A DNA stretch of 64,000 nucleotides. It comes from Pullulanibacillus sp. KACC 23026. Lineage in GTDB: Bacteria; Bacillota; Bacilli; Bacillales; Sporolactobacillaceae. The first letter of the stretch is position 1. The number at the start of each line of letters is the position of its first letter. A program made the position numbers and the translations under genes. The notes below the pieces were generated by a model that worked only from the letters and a program-made list of their open reading frames with translations, was not told the origin of the DNA and searched no databases. Where the stretch lies: NCBI RefSeq assembly GCF_029094525.1, contig NZ_CP119107.1, positions 3,968,001 to 4,032,000 on the forward strand, written 5' to 3'. Below are positions 51,356 to 60,892 of the stretch, piece after piece.

Positions 51356-51402
51356 AAAACAACAAAAGCCCTGATTTCTGCGTTAAGCAGGAAATCAGGG
51401 CT
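51356..51402. terminator. Bidirectional hairpin terminator upstream of arsR
   Basis: AAAGCCCTGATTTCTGC and GCAGGAAATCAGGGCTTT pair almost perfectly around GTTAA, with A and T runs outside. No gene is seen between it and 51645, so which transcript it ends is unclear. Confidence 0.75.
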
Positions 51403-51644
51403 TTCAAATCACATAACTGTTGTATCTGTCATAACTAAAGTAAGTTTCATTGCCTGTCTTGCCGTGACCCTTCTTTACACTTTAATTATTAGGCGTTATA
51501 ATAGGTTATATAAGAACGTATATTCGCATAAAATAACCTTATAAAACGAGACCTTAGCCTTCAGTTTATATAGCCTAAAGTAAATTAACCCATTTGTATG
51601 AATGGTCTTCTAAGAAAATCCAGTGACAGGATGATGATATTCAA

Positions 51645-51830
51645 ATGAATCCTTTAAATTATTTAGATTCAGAAGAACGCATAATTTTTAACGAGATTAA
51701 AAAAATGATTAATGAATGTGATTCTAACAATCCGATTAGGTTAAAGGCACTGGAGCTGTCGCTTGATAGTTTACTTTTTAAATCAATTGAAAAATATTGT
51801 GAAGGATTAATAAAGAGCACAAAACAATAA
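51645..51830 (+). CDS. Small acidic helical protein, 61 residues, unknown
   Basis: ATG at 51645, preceded by CAGGATGATGATATTCAA (weak ribosome site). The 61-residue product is mostly helical with alternating charges (ERIIFNEIKKMINECDSNN, then RLKALELSLDSLLFKSIEKY). It could be a small regulatory or spore protein, but no family is recognised. Convergent with the membrane protein gene at 51871-52221. Moderate to low confidence. Confidence 0.4.
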   Translation: MNPLNYLDSEERIIFNEIKKMINECDSNNPIRLKALELSLDSLLFKSIEKYCEGLIKSTKQ

Positions 51831-51870
51831 TTTAAATTCGTCAACTTGGAGAAATAATACGATCTTCCGC

Positions 51871-52221
51871 TTACGCTCGTGACTTAAAGAAAGTAAGCCC
51901 AATACCTATTATCACAATAACCATTAATGCACCGTTAAAGATCCTCTTAAAAATCCTTTTCTCTTTAACTGAAGAAAAAAATGGGAACTTTGACTCTAAA
52001 AACCTAGTAAAACTTCCAAGGCATCCGACACCTATGATTATGAAAACATCTGCCATTTCGTCGTTTAAAATAAGAATATACCGCAAGAATGCAATCGCTA
52101 TGGATAAATACCCTAGGTAACCAAGACTGATATAGAATAACCGATAATCCTTCTCACCAGACATATGATCTACCTTCCCATATTTAAACTTGTTTACTTG
52201 ATCCAAACCTTCAATACGCAT
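51871..52221 (-). CDS. Small membrane protein, 116 residues, unknown
   Basis: The ATG at 52221 directly follows the stop of the upstream peptidase gene (TAAATG), so translation is probably coupled. Three hydrophobic segments are seen at about residues 27-48, 57-75 and 95-112, with basic residues between the last two (KEKRIFKRIF). The first 25 residues are polar. No family recognised. Possibly works with, or simply trails, the S66 peptidase. The C terminus ends TFFKSRA. Confidence 0.6.
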   Translation of the reverse strand: MRIEGLDQVNKFKYGKVDHMSGEKDYRLFYISLGYLGYLSIAIAFLRYILILNDEMADVFIIIGVGCLGSFTRFLESKFPFFSSVKEKRIFKRIFNGALMVIVIIGIGLTFFKSRA

Positions 52222-53139
52222 TTAAGATTTAGCCACACCTGAATCAATCACTAATCTAGGTGGCGACGTTGTGAGTTTTGCATTTGCTCCCAGAGGCACG
52301 CCATAATTAGGCTGGCAATGACCGATATAAAAATTCTCAACAACGGGGAAAGACGCACAAGCGAAGAAATCTTGTAACACCTTTTTTATTTTTGCGTATT
52401 CTTCTGGATCCGCCTGAAAATTGCCAATGACCACACCTTCAACACTCTCAAACACTCCGGCTTGTTCGAGATGGGTAAGCATCAAATTAATCTTAAACGC
52501 AGGTTCTTCAACATCCTCAATGAGTAGGATGGCTCCGTCCGCATTCACTTGATAAGGAGTTCCCAAACCATTGGTGAGTAATGTTAAATTCCCTCCCACC
52601 AAACGTCCTTCCCCTGTGCCATAAACTAGCGTATTGAGCGGAGAATGACTAGAATCATAGGTCAAAGATTCTCCTGTGAATAAAGACAAAAATGTGGATT
52701 CTGTCTCCTTTGTCCTTTGTTCATCATTCAAATCGGATGCCACCATCGGCCCGTGGAAAGTAACCAAATGACTCAAATTTTGAATGGCATTTAGCAGATA
52801 CGTCATATCGCTGTACCCCCAGAAGACCTTAGGATTTCTCTGTATCTGTTCATAATCAATCATAGGAGCAATTCTAGCGGTCCCAAATCCTCCGTTAGCA
52901 CAAAAAATCCCCCGAATAGCAGGATCAAAGAAAGCCTCATGCAAATCAGCAAGGCGCTTTTGATCCAAAGATGTAAGCTCCTCCTCCACACTGAATACGT
53001 GACGTCCAAAGATGACATCAAGCCCCATTTCTTCAAGTACACGTTTCCCCTGTCGCAACATCTCTTTGTCTGGGGGGCCAGCCGGTGCAACAATCGCTAC
53101 CCGATCACCTTCTTGTAAGGCACGCGGTTTGATCATCAT
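52222..53139 (-). CDS. LD-carboxypeptidase-family protein (S66, LdcA/MccF-like)
   Basis: A 305-residue S66 peptidase. The nucleophile elbow is WGYSDMT (Ser about residue 115), with the other catalytic residues in LIEDVEEPAFKINLMLTHL (Glu) and YIGHCQPNYGVPLG (His). The N-terminal sandwich starts RVAIVAPAGPPDKEML and has FCANGGFGTARIAPMID. LdcA removes the terminal D-Ala from murein tetrapeptides in recycling; the related MccF cleaves microcin C-type compounds. Context does not separate the two. ATG at 53139 follows GGAGGGAAGTTAATG. Confidence 0.9.
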   Translation of the reverse strand: MMIKPRALQEGDRVAIVAPAGPPDKEMLRQGKRVLEEMGLDVIFGRHVFSVEEELTSLDQKRLADLHEAFFDPAIRGIFCANGGFGTARIAPMIDYEQIQRNPKVFWGYSDMTYLLNAIQNLSHLVTFHGPMVASDLNDEQRTKETESTFLSLFTGESLTYDSSHSPLNTLVYGTGEGRLVGGNLTLLTNGLGTPYQVNADGAILLIEDVEEPAFKINLMLTHLEQAGVFESVEGVVIGNFQADPEEYAKIKKVLQDFFACASFPVVENFYIGHCQPNYGVPLGANAKLTTSPPRLVIDSGVAKS

Positions 53140-53242
53140 TAACTTCCCTCCCTTTCCTAGGTATTAAAATTATTAATCTTAAAAATGCTTTTCATTTCAC
53201 TTTTTAGTATTAAAACCAAAGAATAATGTTGTCGTATCTAAA

Positions 53243-54007
53243 TTATTTCTCTTGATTTAAGTAGTTTTCATAAAGCAACTCAATACTTTCTAAAATTTTT
53301 TCATCTGAATGATTATTTTTAAATCTATTAGGCAAGTCTATTGCTCCTAAGACATACAAAAGAGGATTTTGGGTGAACTCACCTAATATTCCTAAGTCCA
53401 CTACTACGTTATCCAATCCGCCTGTCATATGGTTTAAAATATATGGGGGTATATTCTTAACATCATCTTTTTGTCTTACTAATCCATTAATAATAGGTGC
53501 CCATAGTTCAGGATTAGCTTTGTATCCTTGAAATATTATTTTTAAAAGATTAAACACTTCAATTAATTGCCCTTTATTCTCCACATCTCTTGGATCCTCT
53601 GTAACATTAATATTATTAAAATGCCTCTTGAGTTTTTCATTAATTACTTCCCAACCACCAGAAAATTCAACAACTCGATTAGCAACAAAACTATCGTGGC
53701 AAGCAATCATCACTTCCACTGCATCTCGCAATGGTAACATATCTCTATGTTGAAAGTGAGGGTATATTTGATTACTATTCTCATTTCTATTGAATTGAAT
53801 ACGACCTACAATATCGTTCCAATTAATCTTTTCTTCTTCAACAAATTTAGCTATGCAGAATGCTATTGCTACTTTTGCAGCAGATGCAAGAGGTATTTCT
53901 AACTCTTGATTAAGAGATAGTATGACTTCCTGTTTTAATACTGAGTAAACCAGTATCCCTACTTCTCCCAACTCAATTTCATTTAATTTATTTAGTATCT
54001 TTTGCAT
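53243..54007 (-). CDS. Beta-lactamase-fold serine hydrolase (class A-like)
   Basis: A 254-residue protein related to class A beta-lactamases (COG2367). SxxK motif: LASAAKVAIAF; the SDN position reads CHDSFVANRV; the KTG position reads MTGGLDNVVVDLG. There is no signal peptide, so it would be cytoplasmic unless exported otherwise. Lack of a perfect SDN and KTG makes antibiotic hydrolysis uncertain; peptidase or esterase activity is possible. ATG at 54007 is preferred over an earlier start because AAAGGGGAAAAA precedes it. Lies in a region of accessory and decayed genes. Confidence 0.75.
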   Translation of the reverse strand: MQKILNKLNEIELGEVGILVYSVLKQEVILSLNQELEIPLASAAKVAIAFCIAKFVEEEKINWNDIVGRIQFNRNENSNQIYPHFQHRDMLPLRDAVEVMIACHDSFVANRVVEFSGGWEVINEKLKRHFNNINVTEDPRDVENKGQLIEVFNLLKIIFQGYKANPELWAPIINGLVRQKDDVKNIPPYILNHMTGGLDNVVVDLGILGEFTQNPLLYVLGAIDLPNRFKNNHSDEKILESIELLYENYLNQEK

Positions 54008-54086
54008 TTTTTCCCCTTTATGATGCTCTGTCATCTTATTCGGTAATTTCTCAGTATCTTGAATTAGTCTGAGTTTTAGTTGAATA

Positions 54087-54248
54087 CTAATTGTAGTCAA
54101 AAGCGTTCATTAACCTTCTTTTTAACTGGTTGTTTTTTAAATAATTTATGAGAGTACTTCCAAATAATGATCCAAAAGTATCTAGAATAATGTCATCTAT
54201 ATCAGAAGCACGGCCCATTGGAATGTCATATTGAACTACTTCTATAAA
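54087..54248 (-). pseudogene. VanZ-family protein, C-terminal remnant
   Basis: In one frame the minus strand reads FIEVVQYDIPMGRASDIDDI and on to LDTFGSLFGSTL, ending at a stop at 54087. The GRASDIDDIILDTxGxxxG pattern is that of VanZ-like proteins. No start or N-terminal part is intact upstream: the frame is broken at about 54248 and the preceding sequence (to about 54350) carries stops. Probably the tail of a decayed gene. Confidence 0.65.
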
Positions 54249-54402
54249 TAAAGACAAAAAAACCTATTGTTATTCCCCTTACTCCTTTGACTTTCCCAAC
54301 AGGAATGCTGACCGCTAATTGAATAGCGATGGAGTGCTCCTTGTTCTGCAAAAGCACGGGTGAAATAAAAACCTTTATCAATCTTTAGTGTTATACAACT
54401 TA

Positions 54403-55425
54403 TTAGTTTGAAACTTCTTCCTCGATCTCTCTCATAATATCGAACGCTCCTTGGGATTTGTTAGAGCAAATTACTGTTTTTATTGAAGTTTCGGGGTAAA
54501 AAGTCGAATGAAAACTAACTCCAGGGTCATAACCCATAATATGATATTTAAAAATCTCACTATCATTTTTCTCAATCCATAGCCCATAACCATAATATCC
54601 ATTTTTGTCATTGGTTCGAACATATGGAGTTAGTAACTTTTTAGTCTGTTCTTCATTAAGTAATTGGTTATTGATGAGTGAATCCCATAAAATTGCCATA
54701 TCATTCACTGTTACATAGGCTCCGCCATCTGAACCACCCTTTACAGGCAACGAGTAAATATTTGTTTTCCACTTACCATTAGGAAGGTCAATATAACCAA
54801 GCGCTGTATGTCTGGGGAAAGAATCAAATTCAAAATAGCCTGAGTTAGTCATACCAGCCTTTTTGAATATATTCTCTTCTATATATTTAGAAAAATTTAG
54901 TTGGCTTGCCTGCTCGACAATTAAACCAAGTAAAATGTATCCTGCATTATTATAATGAAACCTTTCACCCAATTTTAATTTCATTGGTTGGTTCTGGAAT
55001 AGTGGTAAGAAGTCTATTAAGTTTCTTATAAGATACATTGGATTCTTAACCCACAACTCCTCAAAATCGTCCATAACTTCTTCATCAAAATAATCAGGTA
55101 TTCCTGAAGTATGCGTTAAAAGATGGTGAACGGTTATTTCCTTATCAAAATTAGGAAAATGCACATCAAGACAATCTTCTAATTTTGTTTCAAAAGTAAG
55201 TTTTCCTGCTTCCACAAGCTGGCAGATAGCTATAGATGTAAAGAGTTTGCATCCCGATGCAATCCCAAATCTTGTATCTGTGCTATTTTCAATTTGTTCA
55301 GAACGATTAGCATATCCGTAGCTTAATTCCAATAAGACATCATTATATTTCTTAACAAGAATGTTTCCTGAGAATCTAACTTTTTCTTTGGTGTCAGCTA
55401 TACGATCTAGTATAATGTTTTTCAT
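54403..55425 (-). CDS. Serine hydrolase, class C beta-lactamase/PBP-like (PF00144)
   Basis: A 340-residue protein of the beta-lactamase (class C)/D-aminopeptidase family. Catalytic SxxK is in IASGCKLFTSIAI (Ser about residue 57), the Tyr motif in RFHYNNAGYILLG, and a C-terminal HxG-like motif in YHIMGYDPGVS. HHLLTHTSGIPDYF is the usual conserved segment. No signal peptide is visible. Members act as esterases, peptidases or resistance enzymes; substrate unknown. ATG at 55425 with GGAGGGGTTATTA. Confidence 0.85.
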   Translation of the reverse strand: MKNIILDRIADTKEKVRFSGNILVKKYNDVLLELSYGYANRSEQIENSTDTRFGIASGCKLFTSIAICQLVEAGKLTFETKLEDCLDVHFPNFDKEITVHHLLTHTSGIPDYFDEEVMDDFEELWVKNPMYLIRNLIDFLPLFQNQPMKLKLGERFHYNNAGYILLGLIVEQASQLNFSKYIEENIFKKAGMTNSGYFEFDSFPRHTALGYIDLPNGKWKTNIYSLPVKGGSDGGAYVTVNDMAILWDSLINNQLLNEEQTKKLLTPYVRTNDKNGYYGYGLWIEKNDSEIFKYHIMGYDPGVSFHSTFYPETSIKTVICSNKSQGAFDIMREIEEEVSN

Positions 55426-55570
55426 TAATAACCCCTCCAAAACTATTAACTCCACCTCTTCACCACAACTTTAAACAGTTTCTAATTAAACTATCCTACT
55501 TTTAATCAAGTGACTGAATTTTCTTTATCTTAATACTAACATTGATCTCCTAATTAGCGTGAGACAAATA

Positions 55571-55600
55571 AAAAGCGTCTCTTCATTTGTGAAGAAACGC
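55571..55600 (-). terminator. Terminator downstream of the MFS pseudogene
   Basis: GCGTCTCTTC and GAAGAAACGC pair with one mismatch around ATTTGT; minus strand continues TTTTTATTTG. 110 bases after the MFS stop codon. Confidence 0.65.
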
Positions 55601-55709
55601 AACTTGTTGGAAAAAGAAAATATGACGATTACCCAATCCTTTAAACCAATTTTTCACACGTTCAACGGGATCAGTATCGCCCTTAACGGTTAGAATGGGA
55701 ACCTTTTGA

Positions 55710-56928
55710 CTAGTCGTTTGATCGTTCAAACCGCTTATTCAACTGATTTTTTAAGCTATTTAACTTTGGGTTTAATAAGAAATAAACGGTAAACCCTAAA
55801 TAACCCAATCCTGAGATGAATAAAATAATCTTCCCCGATGTTAGACCACCCATTAAACCACCAATAAAATATCCAATTGGGCTTAGAGAACCTAATATTG
55901 ATGAAATAAAAGAAAAACCAAGTCCAATGTATTCTTCTGGTAAGTTCACCTGAATTAAAGTTTGCACATAAATATTTAGAATTCCAATACCAATCCAAGC
56001 AATACCAAACAAAATGGTAGCAAAAATGAGTTTATTCACTAAGAGTGTTGACATAACCCAAACCACTCCTGTAAACAAAGAAATGATTGGCATTACAAGG
56101 TTCAGTGGGAATTTTTCAACCTTATTTGCTAATAAAGTTCCCAATAAAGTCCCAATTGACATAGCCGTTAACCAGAAACCGTATTGGGCAGAGGTTTTGG
56201 ATATGACAGGAAGCATTGCAATTCCCATCGTTGCCATGACATTCATTCCTATAACCCCAAAAACAATATTCAACAAGATAGTTTGTTCTTTTACAATTTG
56301 AAACCCCTGAATAAAATCAACTTTATACTGCTGTAAAAAATCATTAGTTGATCTCTCAGACTCTTTTTTAGTCTTTGGAACTTTGAGATATACTAGAAAA
56401 ATTAGCCCTACAAAGAATAATAAACAACTATTGGAGACATAGATAAAACCAACTCCAATAAATAAGACAAGAATTCCCGATATGCCATTACAAATAATGT
56501 CAAGTGATTGATAACAAAATTCAAAAATGGAATTTATCTTAGTCAATTTTTCACGAGGGCTTAAAACCTCAATCAAAGAACTTTCTGTTGGGAATGTTAT
56601 TTCCGATAACAGGAACGAAATAAACATCATGAAAAGTAAGAGCGGGAGCCACAAAAGATGGATGAAGTAAACGATTGAGATTACGCCAACAATAATGGAT
56701 TGCCCTATCATTGCAAAATATAAAATCTTTCGTTTCGAATAACGGTCAATGATTGGACCATAAATAAATTGAAATGTTACGGGCAAAATAGCAACAGCAC
56801 TGGTTATCCCTATCAAAAAAGGTGAGTCGGTAACAGTTTTGACTACCAAACCGTGGCGACCATATAAAAACTATCAGCAAAATTAGTAATAATACATCCT
56901 ATCAAAAAAACAAATAATTGTTTATTCA
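55710..56928 (-). pseudogene. MFS drug exporter (macrolide-efflux-like), one frameshift
   Basis: The downstream frame (start of reading at 56849) encodes 379 residues of a 12-helix MFS transporter, with PIIDRYSKRKILYF as the loop 2-3 motif. The normal N terminus lies upstream in another frame: an AAGGAG site, ATG at 56928 and then MNKQLFVFLIGCIITNFADS, FYMVATVW followed by TAG. One missing base after GTTTGG (about 56852) would join TVW to LVKTVTDSPFLIG, the usual MFS sequence. So the gene is intact except for a single-base deletion. It may be a recent pseudogene or a sequencing slip in a T/G run. Confidence 0.88.
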
Positions 56929-57139
56929 TAATTCTACTCCTTAAAATGTCTACAAATAAAAATTAAATAAAGTAAAGACATTTCAGGAGGCGACCGTATA
57001 TTGCGTTATATATCAAAAGGATTCTGATAAACAATTTAAAACCATTGATTTTCCTCCCAACAATTTATTATAAATATCATTTCGTAATTTTTCTGTAAAT
57101 TTCAACATGAGTGTTATAATAACGGGTAAAAAGAAGGCA

Positions 57140-57399
57140 GTGAAAGATTTGAAATGGTCAGAGGTTAGACAATTGTACCCGCATCAATTTGTTAAATTAA
57201 AAGTGTTGCTGTCTCATATAGATAATGGACAAGAGTTCATCGAGAAATTGCATTGATAAAATCTATATCAGATAAGCAAGCAACGAATGAACTTTTAAAA
57301 TCAAAAGGTGATGAGCTGGTTTATCATACTGCAAATAAAAATATTGTGATTGAAGTACGCCAAGATGTGGGATTTGGCTTTCATGAAAATCAAGCATAA
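57140..57399 (+). pseudogene. Frameshifted small gene upstream of a protease-like remnant
   Basis: GTG at 57140 after AAGAAGG opens a frame reading VKDLKWSEVRQLYPHQFVKL and on through HIDNGQEFIEK to a stop at about 57257. A shifted frame continues ALIKSISDKQATNELLKSKG, then YHTANKNIVIEV and ends ENQA at 57399. The two pieces read naturally as one protein of about 87 residues broken by one base change. Family not recognised, but the same pair of genes (this plus a retropepsin-like protein) suggests an old operon. Confidence 0.6.
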
Positions 57400-57619
57400 T
57401 TATGGATTGCTATTAGTTGACATTACTTTAACATTTAAAGGAAGAAGTGAAGTAATAAAAAATATGGTTGTAGATACAGAGGAGACCAAAACTCTAATTT
57501 TCAAAAATATGGTTGAAGAACTAGGACTTCGTGTTGAATTACAAGAAAAATTGTTACTTATTTGGGGGGGCAAAGAGAACGCCTTTAAAAAGCAAGTAGA
57601 TCAAATTCAATACCTTTAA
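57383..57619 (+). pseudogene. Retropepsin-like aspartic protease domain remnant
   Basis: From ATG 57383 the frame encodes about 78 residues: MKIKHNYGLLLVDITLTFKG, then NMVVDTEETKTLIFKNMVEE, and a GGKENAFKKQ segment. In bacterial retropepsin-like proteins the second segment holds the catalytic DTGA; here it reads DTEE, so the catalytic Gly is lost, and the protein ends early. Overlaps the end of the preceding broken gene by 17 bases. Likely inactive. Confidence 0.5.
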
Positions 57620-57705
57620 AATAGGGACATCAATTAGTATACGAATTACAGCGTTATTCAAATTTTCCACTCCCAAAACTAAAACTAGATTTCCTTTCGT
57701 TCTAG

Positions 57706-57954
57706 TTATCCTTTTTTATTAATGAAAAGTCTTTTTATTATTCTAAGGGCAGAAAAAATAAGTGCAATGTCTGCAAGTAGATTAATTATTGGAAAACTCA
57801 TCCCCCCATACTTACGAAAGACAAGCCAAGGAATTGGATACCCATACCAATGGTCCCCAGCTTCAATATCTGGACTATGAAATTCAAAAAACGACAAAAT
57901 TAGTATGATTAATAGAGTGAAACTTAAAAGTTTATGTTTACTTATTTTTTTCAT
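57706..57954 (-). CDS. Small membrane protein, 82 residues, unknown
   Basis: ATG at 57954 follows AGAGGGGATGAAATT. The protein has an N-terminal helix (LLSFTLLIILILSFFEF, about residues 9-25), an exposed aromatic loop (DHWYGYPIPWLVFRKYGG) and a second helix (INLLADIALIFSALRII, about 53-72) with a basic end. A longer start at 57981 is possible but has no ribosome site. Not recognised. Confidence 0.6.
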   Translation of the reverse strand: MKKISKHKLLSFTLLIILILSFFEFHSPDIEAGDHWYGYPIPWLVFRKYGGMSFPIINLLADIALIFSALRIIKRLFINKKG

Positions 57955-58081
57955 AATTTCATCCCCTCTTTTAACTTTCATCCATTTTTTTTCTAGCTAT
58001 TCGGTCTTTTATCATTGCATTAAATGTCCTCTACCGGAATCAATAGTTAAATAATGTCTATTTTAGATTGTATTTATCATC

Positions 58082-58254
58082 CCGATTGAACGACATATCT
58101 GGTTGCAAGTAGAAGTGTCATCAAGAAAATTGAAATTACACTCCTTACAGAAAATGATACCCGTGATTGCTAGTTTTCTTCCTTCTTGTTTAATACGTTT
58201 CATTTCTATTAGTGCAACGATACCCAGTATTAAAGCAATAACACCTAAAATTTA
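58082..58254 (-). pseudogene. DUF4190-type membrane protein remnant
   Basis: Minus-strand frames give ILGVIALILGIVALIEMKRI then KQEGRKLAITGIIF, the core of DUF4190 proteins, followed after a frame change by VRSVISIFLMTLLLATRYVV and a stop. No start codon remains: the sequence before ILGV is TAAATTTTAGG and the gene overlaps the 3' end of the next gene. Decayed fragment. Confidence 0.55.
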
Positions 58255-58904
58255 TGTAAATTTAAACTTTTAAACACAAAAATGATTGACCTTATTAAAT
58301 GATCGCTTGCAACCGAAACATCTTCTGGAAAACCTTTCTCTGTTAGTTCACGCCCCGTTGAACAAGACATCAAAACATCTCTCAAGTCATGTTCTGCATG
58401 TCTAAAGGCACTTACTGCAACCTTGGCTTCTGAAGAAAGAGTTGATTGTTCAAATTGACTAAGAATGGCTCCCACTCCAATCCAATCTTCAATAGCTGGT
58501 CTTAACGTACCATTAGACCACTGTTCACCACATGCAACTACACTGACAACTTTGCTTGGATAATTCATCTTTATATAGTTAGAAACGGCGAAGGCATTCC
58601 TTAGACATCCGGCAATCGTACAAACATTAGATTCTCTCGCAATAACTGTACATGTTGAACCATTTGGAGACGGTAATACGATACGTGATTTTGGGGTTAA
58701 TTCTAACAAAGAATTGGGAGAAAGAGATGGGATTTGACCACGTTCTTTAGCTAATAGGGCATTAACTGAATTGGCAAATCTATCGGCAGACTTGTCTTTG
58801 TAGCGATATGGAAATACCAATGCTTCTCTAGAACAAGCAATTTCAACACAAGTTGTAAACGATAAAACATCGATAATAACAACTACATTCGATAGTGGTG
58901 CCAA
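58245..58904 (-). CDS. 2-phosphosulfolactate phosphatase-like protein (ComB family), 5' end uncertain
   Basis: A 219-residue protein of the ComB family: VVVIIDVLSFTTCVEIA (acidic metal-binding segment), LPSPNGSTCTVIA, AGCLRNAFAVSNYI, VVACGEQW and RPAIEDWIGVGAIL are characteristic. ComB hydrolyses phosphosulfolactate in coenzyme M synthesis; in Bacteria, relatives have other or unknown sulfonate roles. The reading frame upstream of TTG 58904 still shows family sequence (KWWGAEGVRRL), but a TAA lies about 15 codons before, and no normal start is seen. So either TTG at 58904 (GGAGGGTG eight bases before) is used or the gene has lost its first residues. Other genes here are decaying. Confidence 0.72.
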   Translation of the reverse strand: MAPLSNVVVIIDVLSFTTCVEIACSREALVFPYRYKDKSADRFANSVNALLAKERGQIPSLSPNSLLELTPKSRIVLPSPNGSTCTVIARESNVCTIAGCLRNAFAVSNYIKMNYPSKVVSVVACGEQWSNGTLRPAIEDWIGVGAILSQFEQSTLSSEAKVAVSAFRHAEHDLRDVLMSCSTGRELTEKGFPEDVSVASDHLIRSIIFVFKSLNLHKF

Positions 58905-59044
58905 TCGACGTACACCCTCCGCTCCCCACCATTTACGTTTTTAAACTCTACTGCCCCATTACTTAAAGAAAGAACGGCAACTGTTGTTCAATAATCGCTT
59001 CCTCTTAGCCAACCCTGTAACGAAACGATCACCGCTGACACAGA

Positions 59045-59070
59045 AAAAGGGAGAAAAACTTCATTCTCCC
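59045..59070 (-). terminator. Terminator of the MFS transporter gene
   Basis: GGGAGAA and TTCTCCC pair on the minus strand and are followed by TTTTTC, 47 bases after the stop at 59117. Confidence 0.7.
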
Positions 59071-59116
59071 ATGGTAGCCAAACATGCCCTTTTTTGTTGC
59101 TTGTTATTCTTCTTAT

Positions 59117-60382
59117 CTATGAAACACTTTCCTCTTGTTGGTGTGCCTTTGCCCTGCTCTCTAGACCAGGGATGATCTTTTGGATCAGAAGGAATCCAAT
59201 TAATCCTGTTATCAGCAAAAAGACGCTCATTTCCCCTTTTGACAGGTAAGCCCCTAATGTGACGGAAATCGATGCGAGAATACTAGCGCCTTGATAAGTA
59301 AAGGCGTTGACGGCCATATAGCTGCTTCTTTTATCATCAGGTGGAATGCTGGCTAAGTAATTTTGTTGAACAGGGACTCTCATAAGTTCACCTACTGTTG
59401 AAATCACCATGGCGGCTAGTAAGATCCAGACGTTATTAAAATAACTGATGGAGGTATAGCCGATTGTAAATAGAACAATGGAGATTAGAAACACATTTTT
59501 ATCTTTATATTTTTGAATGATTTTGGCAATCAATGCTGCTAAAAGAACAACTAACAGTGTATTCTCCGTTCTTAAGATACCCGTCATTTTAAGCCCGTCC
59601 ATTGACCAAAACAAGACATGTTGGGTTGGCATACTTTTATGAAGACGAACCGCGATATATTCGGTTAATTGAAATTCCAGGCTTTGAACAAACAACCCTG
59701 CTATAACAAACAAAATAAAGAGCTTGTCTGTTGCAACCGTCTTGTAACTTTGAAAAATATTGGTTAAAATCTTTGTCTCCTTATGTTTTTCTTTCATATG
59801 CTCTGGCGGGACATAACTTTCTTCAATAAAAAAAATCACAGCAATGGTGGTCAAAACAGAGATAATAGCCATTGCTAAGAGTAACTGAAACAGGTACTTT
59901 TCAAATAGAAAGGCTCCTACAGCCCCCCCAACCGCGACAGAAAGATTGGAGGACCAATACATAATCGCGTACATGGATTTGCGTTCCTCTGGTTTACTTA
60001 TGTCAATAAACATCGCATCTGTAGCGGGTCCTTCAATCCCCCAACACACACTCCCCATTAAAAACATAAAGAAAGTAAGGATCGGCGATGTGAACCAAGG
60101 TGAATTAGCAAGAGTTCCAATGATCAAGACAAACGACATCATGACTTCAGCAATCACCATCAGTTTCTTTCTACCCATAACATCCGATAAATAGCCGCCA
60201 TAAAAGCCAACCAGTACACCGACTAAAATATTTAAAATAAGCAGGATTCCTGTTAACTTTGCCCCAAAATGATCCGCAAAATAAATGGTCATAAAGGGAA
60301 AGATCATACTCCCTACAATACCGCTAAAAAAGCCTATAATAATTCTTAATTTAACATTTGGATGAAACTCTCGAAAACGCAT
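59117..60382 (-). CDS. MFS transporter (12 helices)
   Basis: A 421-residue major facilitator. The loop 2-3 motif A reads GGYLSDVMGRKKLMV; helix 5 begins WSSNLSVAVGGAVGAFLF. About 12 membrane helices with a longer central loop (ESYVPPEHMKEKHKETKIL). Similar Bacillus proteins (YttB/MdtG group) are drug or metabolite exporters; substrate unknown. Starts at ATG 60382 after GAGGGGAGTATGGC. It reads cleanly, unlike the nearby MFS gene at 55.7 kb. Single gene. Confidence 0.88.
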   Translation of the reverse strand: MRFREFHPNVKLRIIIGFFSGIVGSMIFPFMTIYFADHFGAKLTGILLILNILVGVLVGFYGGYLSDVMGRKKLMVIAEVMMSFVLIIGTLANSPWFTSPILTFFMFLMGSVCWGIEGPATDAMFIDISKPEERKSMYAIMYWSSNLSVAVGGAVGAFLFEKYLFQLLLAMAIISVLTTIAVIFFIEESYVPPEHMKEKHKETKILTNIFQSYKTVATDKLFILFVIAGLFVQSLEFQLTEYIAVRLHKSMPTQHVLFWSMDGLKMTGILRTENTLLVVLLAALIAKIIQKYKDKNVFLISIVLFTIGYTSISYFNNVWILLAAMVISTVGELMRVPVQQNYLASIPPDDKRSSYMAVNAFTYQGASILASISVTLGAYLSKGEMSVFLLITGLIGFLLIQKIIPGLESRAKAHQQEESVS

Positions 60383-60892
60383 GCCATACTCCCCTCACCA
60401 ACACACTTTGTATTCCCTGCTTAACCCATGCCCTTTTGAGAGCCTTGGTATAACCTCCAATATTTGGTTATTTTGGTCTTCTTAATTATTTCGAAATTAT
60501 AAAAAGTAATAAAAAGCAAGATGATACCAAATTATACCATAATCCAGAATAGATTTATTATAATTTTTATAACTTTTCCCTTTTTTGAAGTATTAATTAT
60601 CTGCAAGCAAATTTGACCGTTGGCACCTTAAGAAAAAAGGCGCAATCTTTCATACGATCTTCAACTCCAGCATCACTACTTGAGTAATAAATTTCTTCTA
60701 CCTCTTAGTGGATGATTCATTCTTCTTCACCTCTGCATAATATCAAATTAAACAACCGAAAATTCTATATTTTTAGCATATCACCAAGTTCCTTTTAATG
60801 GTTAAAAAATTTTATAGCGTTTCTTATGAGGCTATCTTAATTTATAATCGACTTAGATTAGAAGTCTATATTTCTAGTAAAGGAGCCATACT
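60383..60892. other. Gene-free stretch between the MFS and APH-type genes
   Basis: 510 AT-rich bases. No frame with a ribosome site and no known leader structure. It must hold both divergent promoters; TTATAATCGACTTAG near 60840 offers a possible -10 for the plus-strand gene. Confidence 0.3.
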
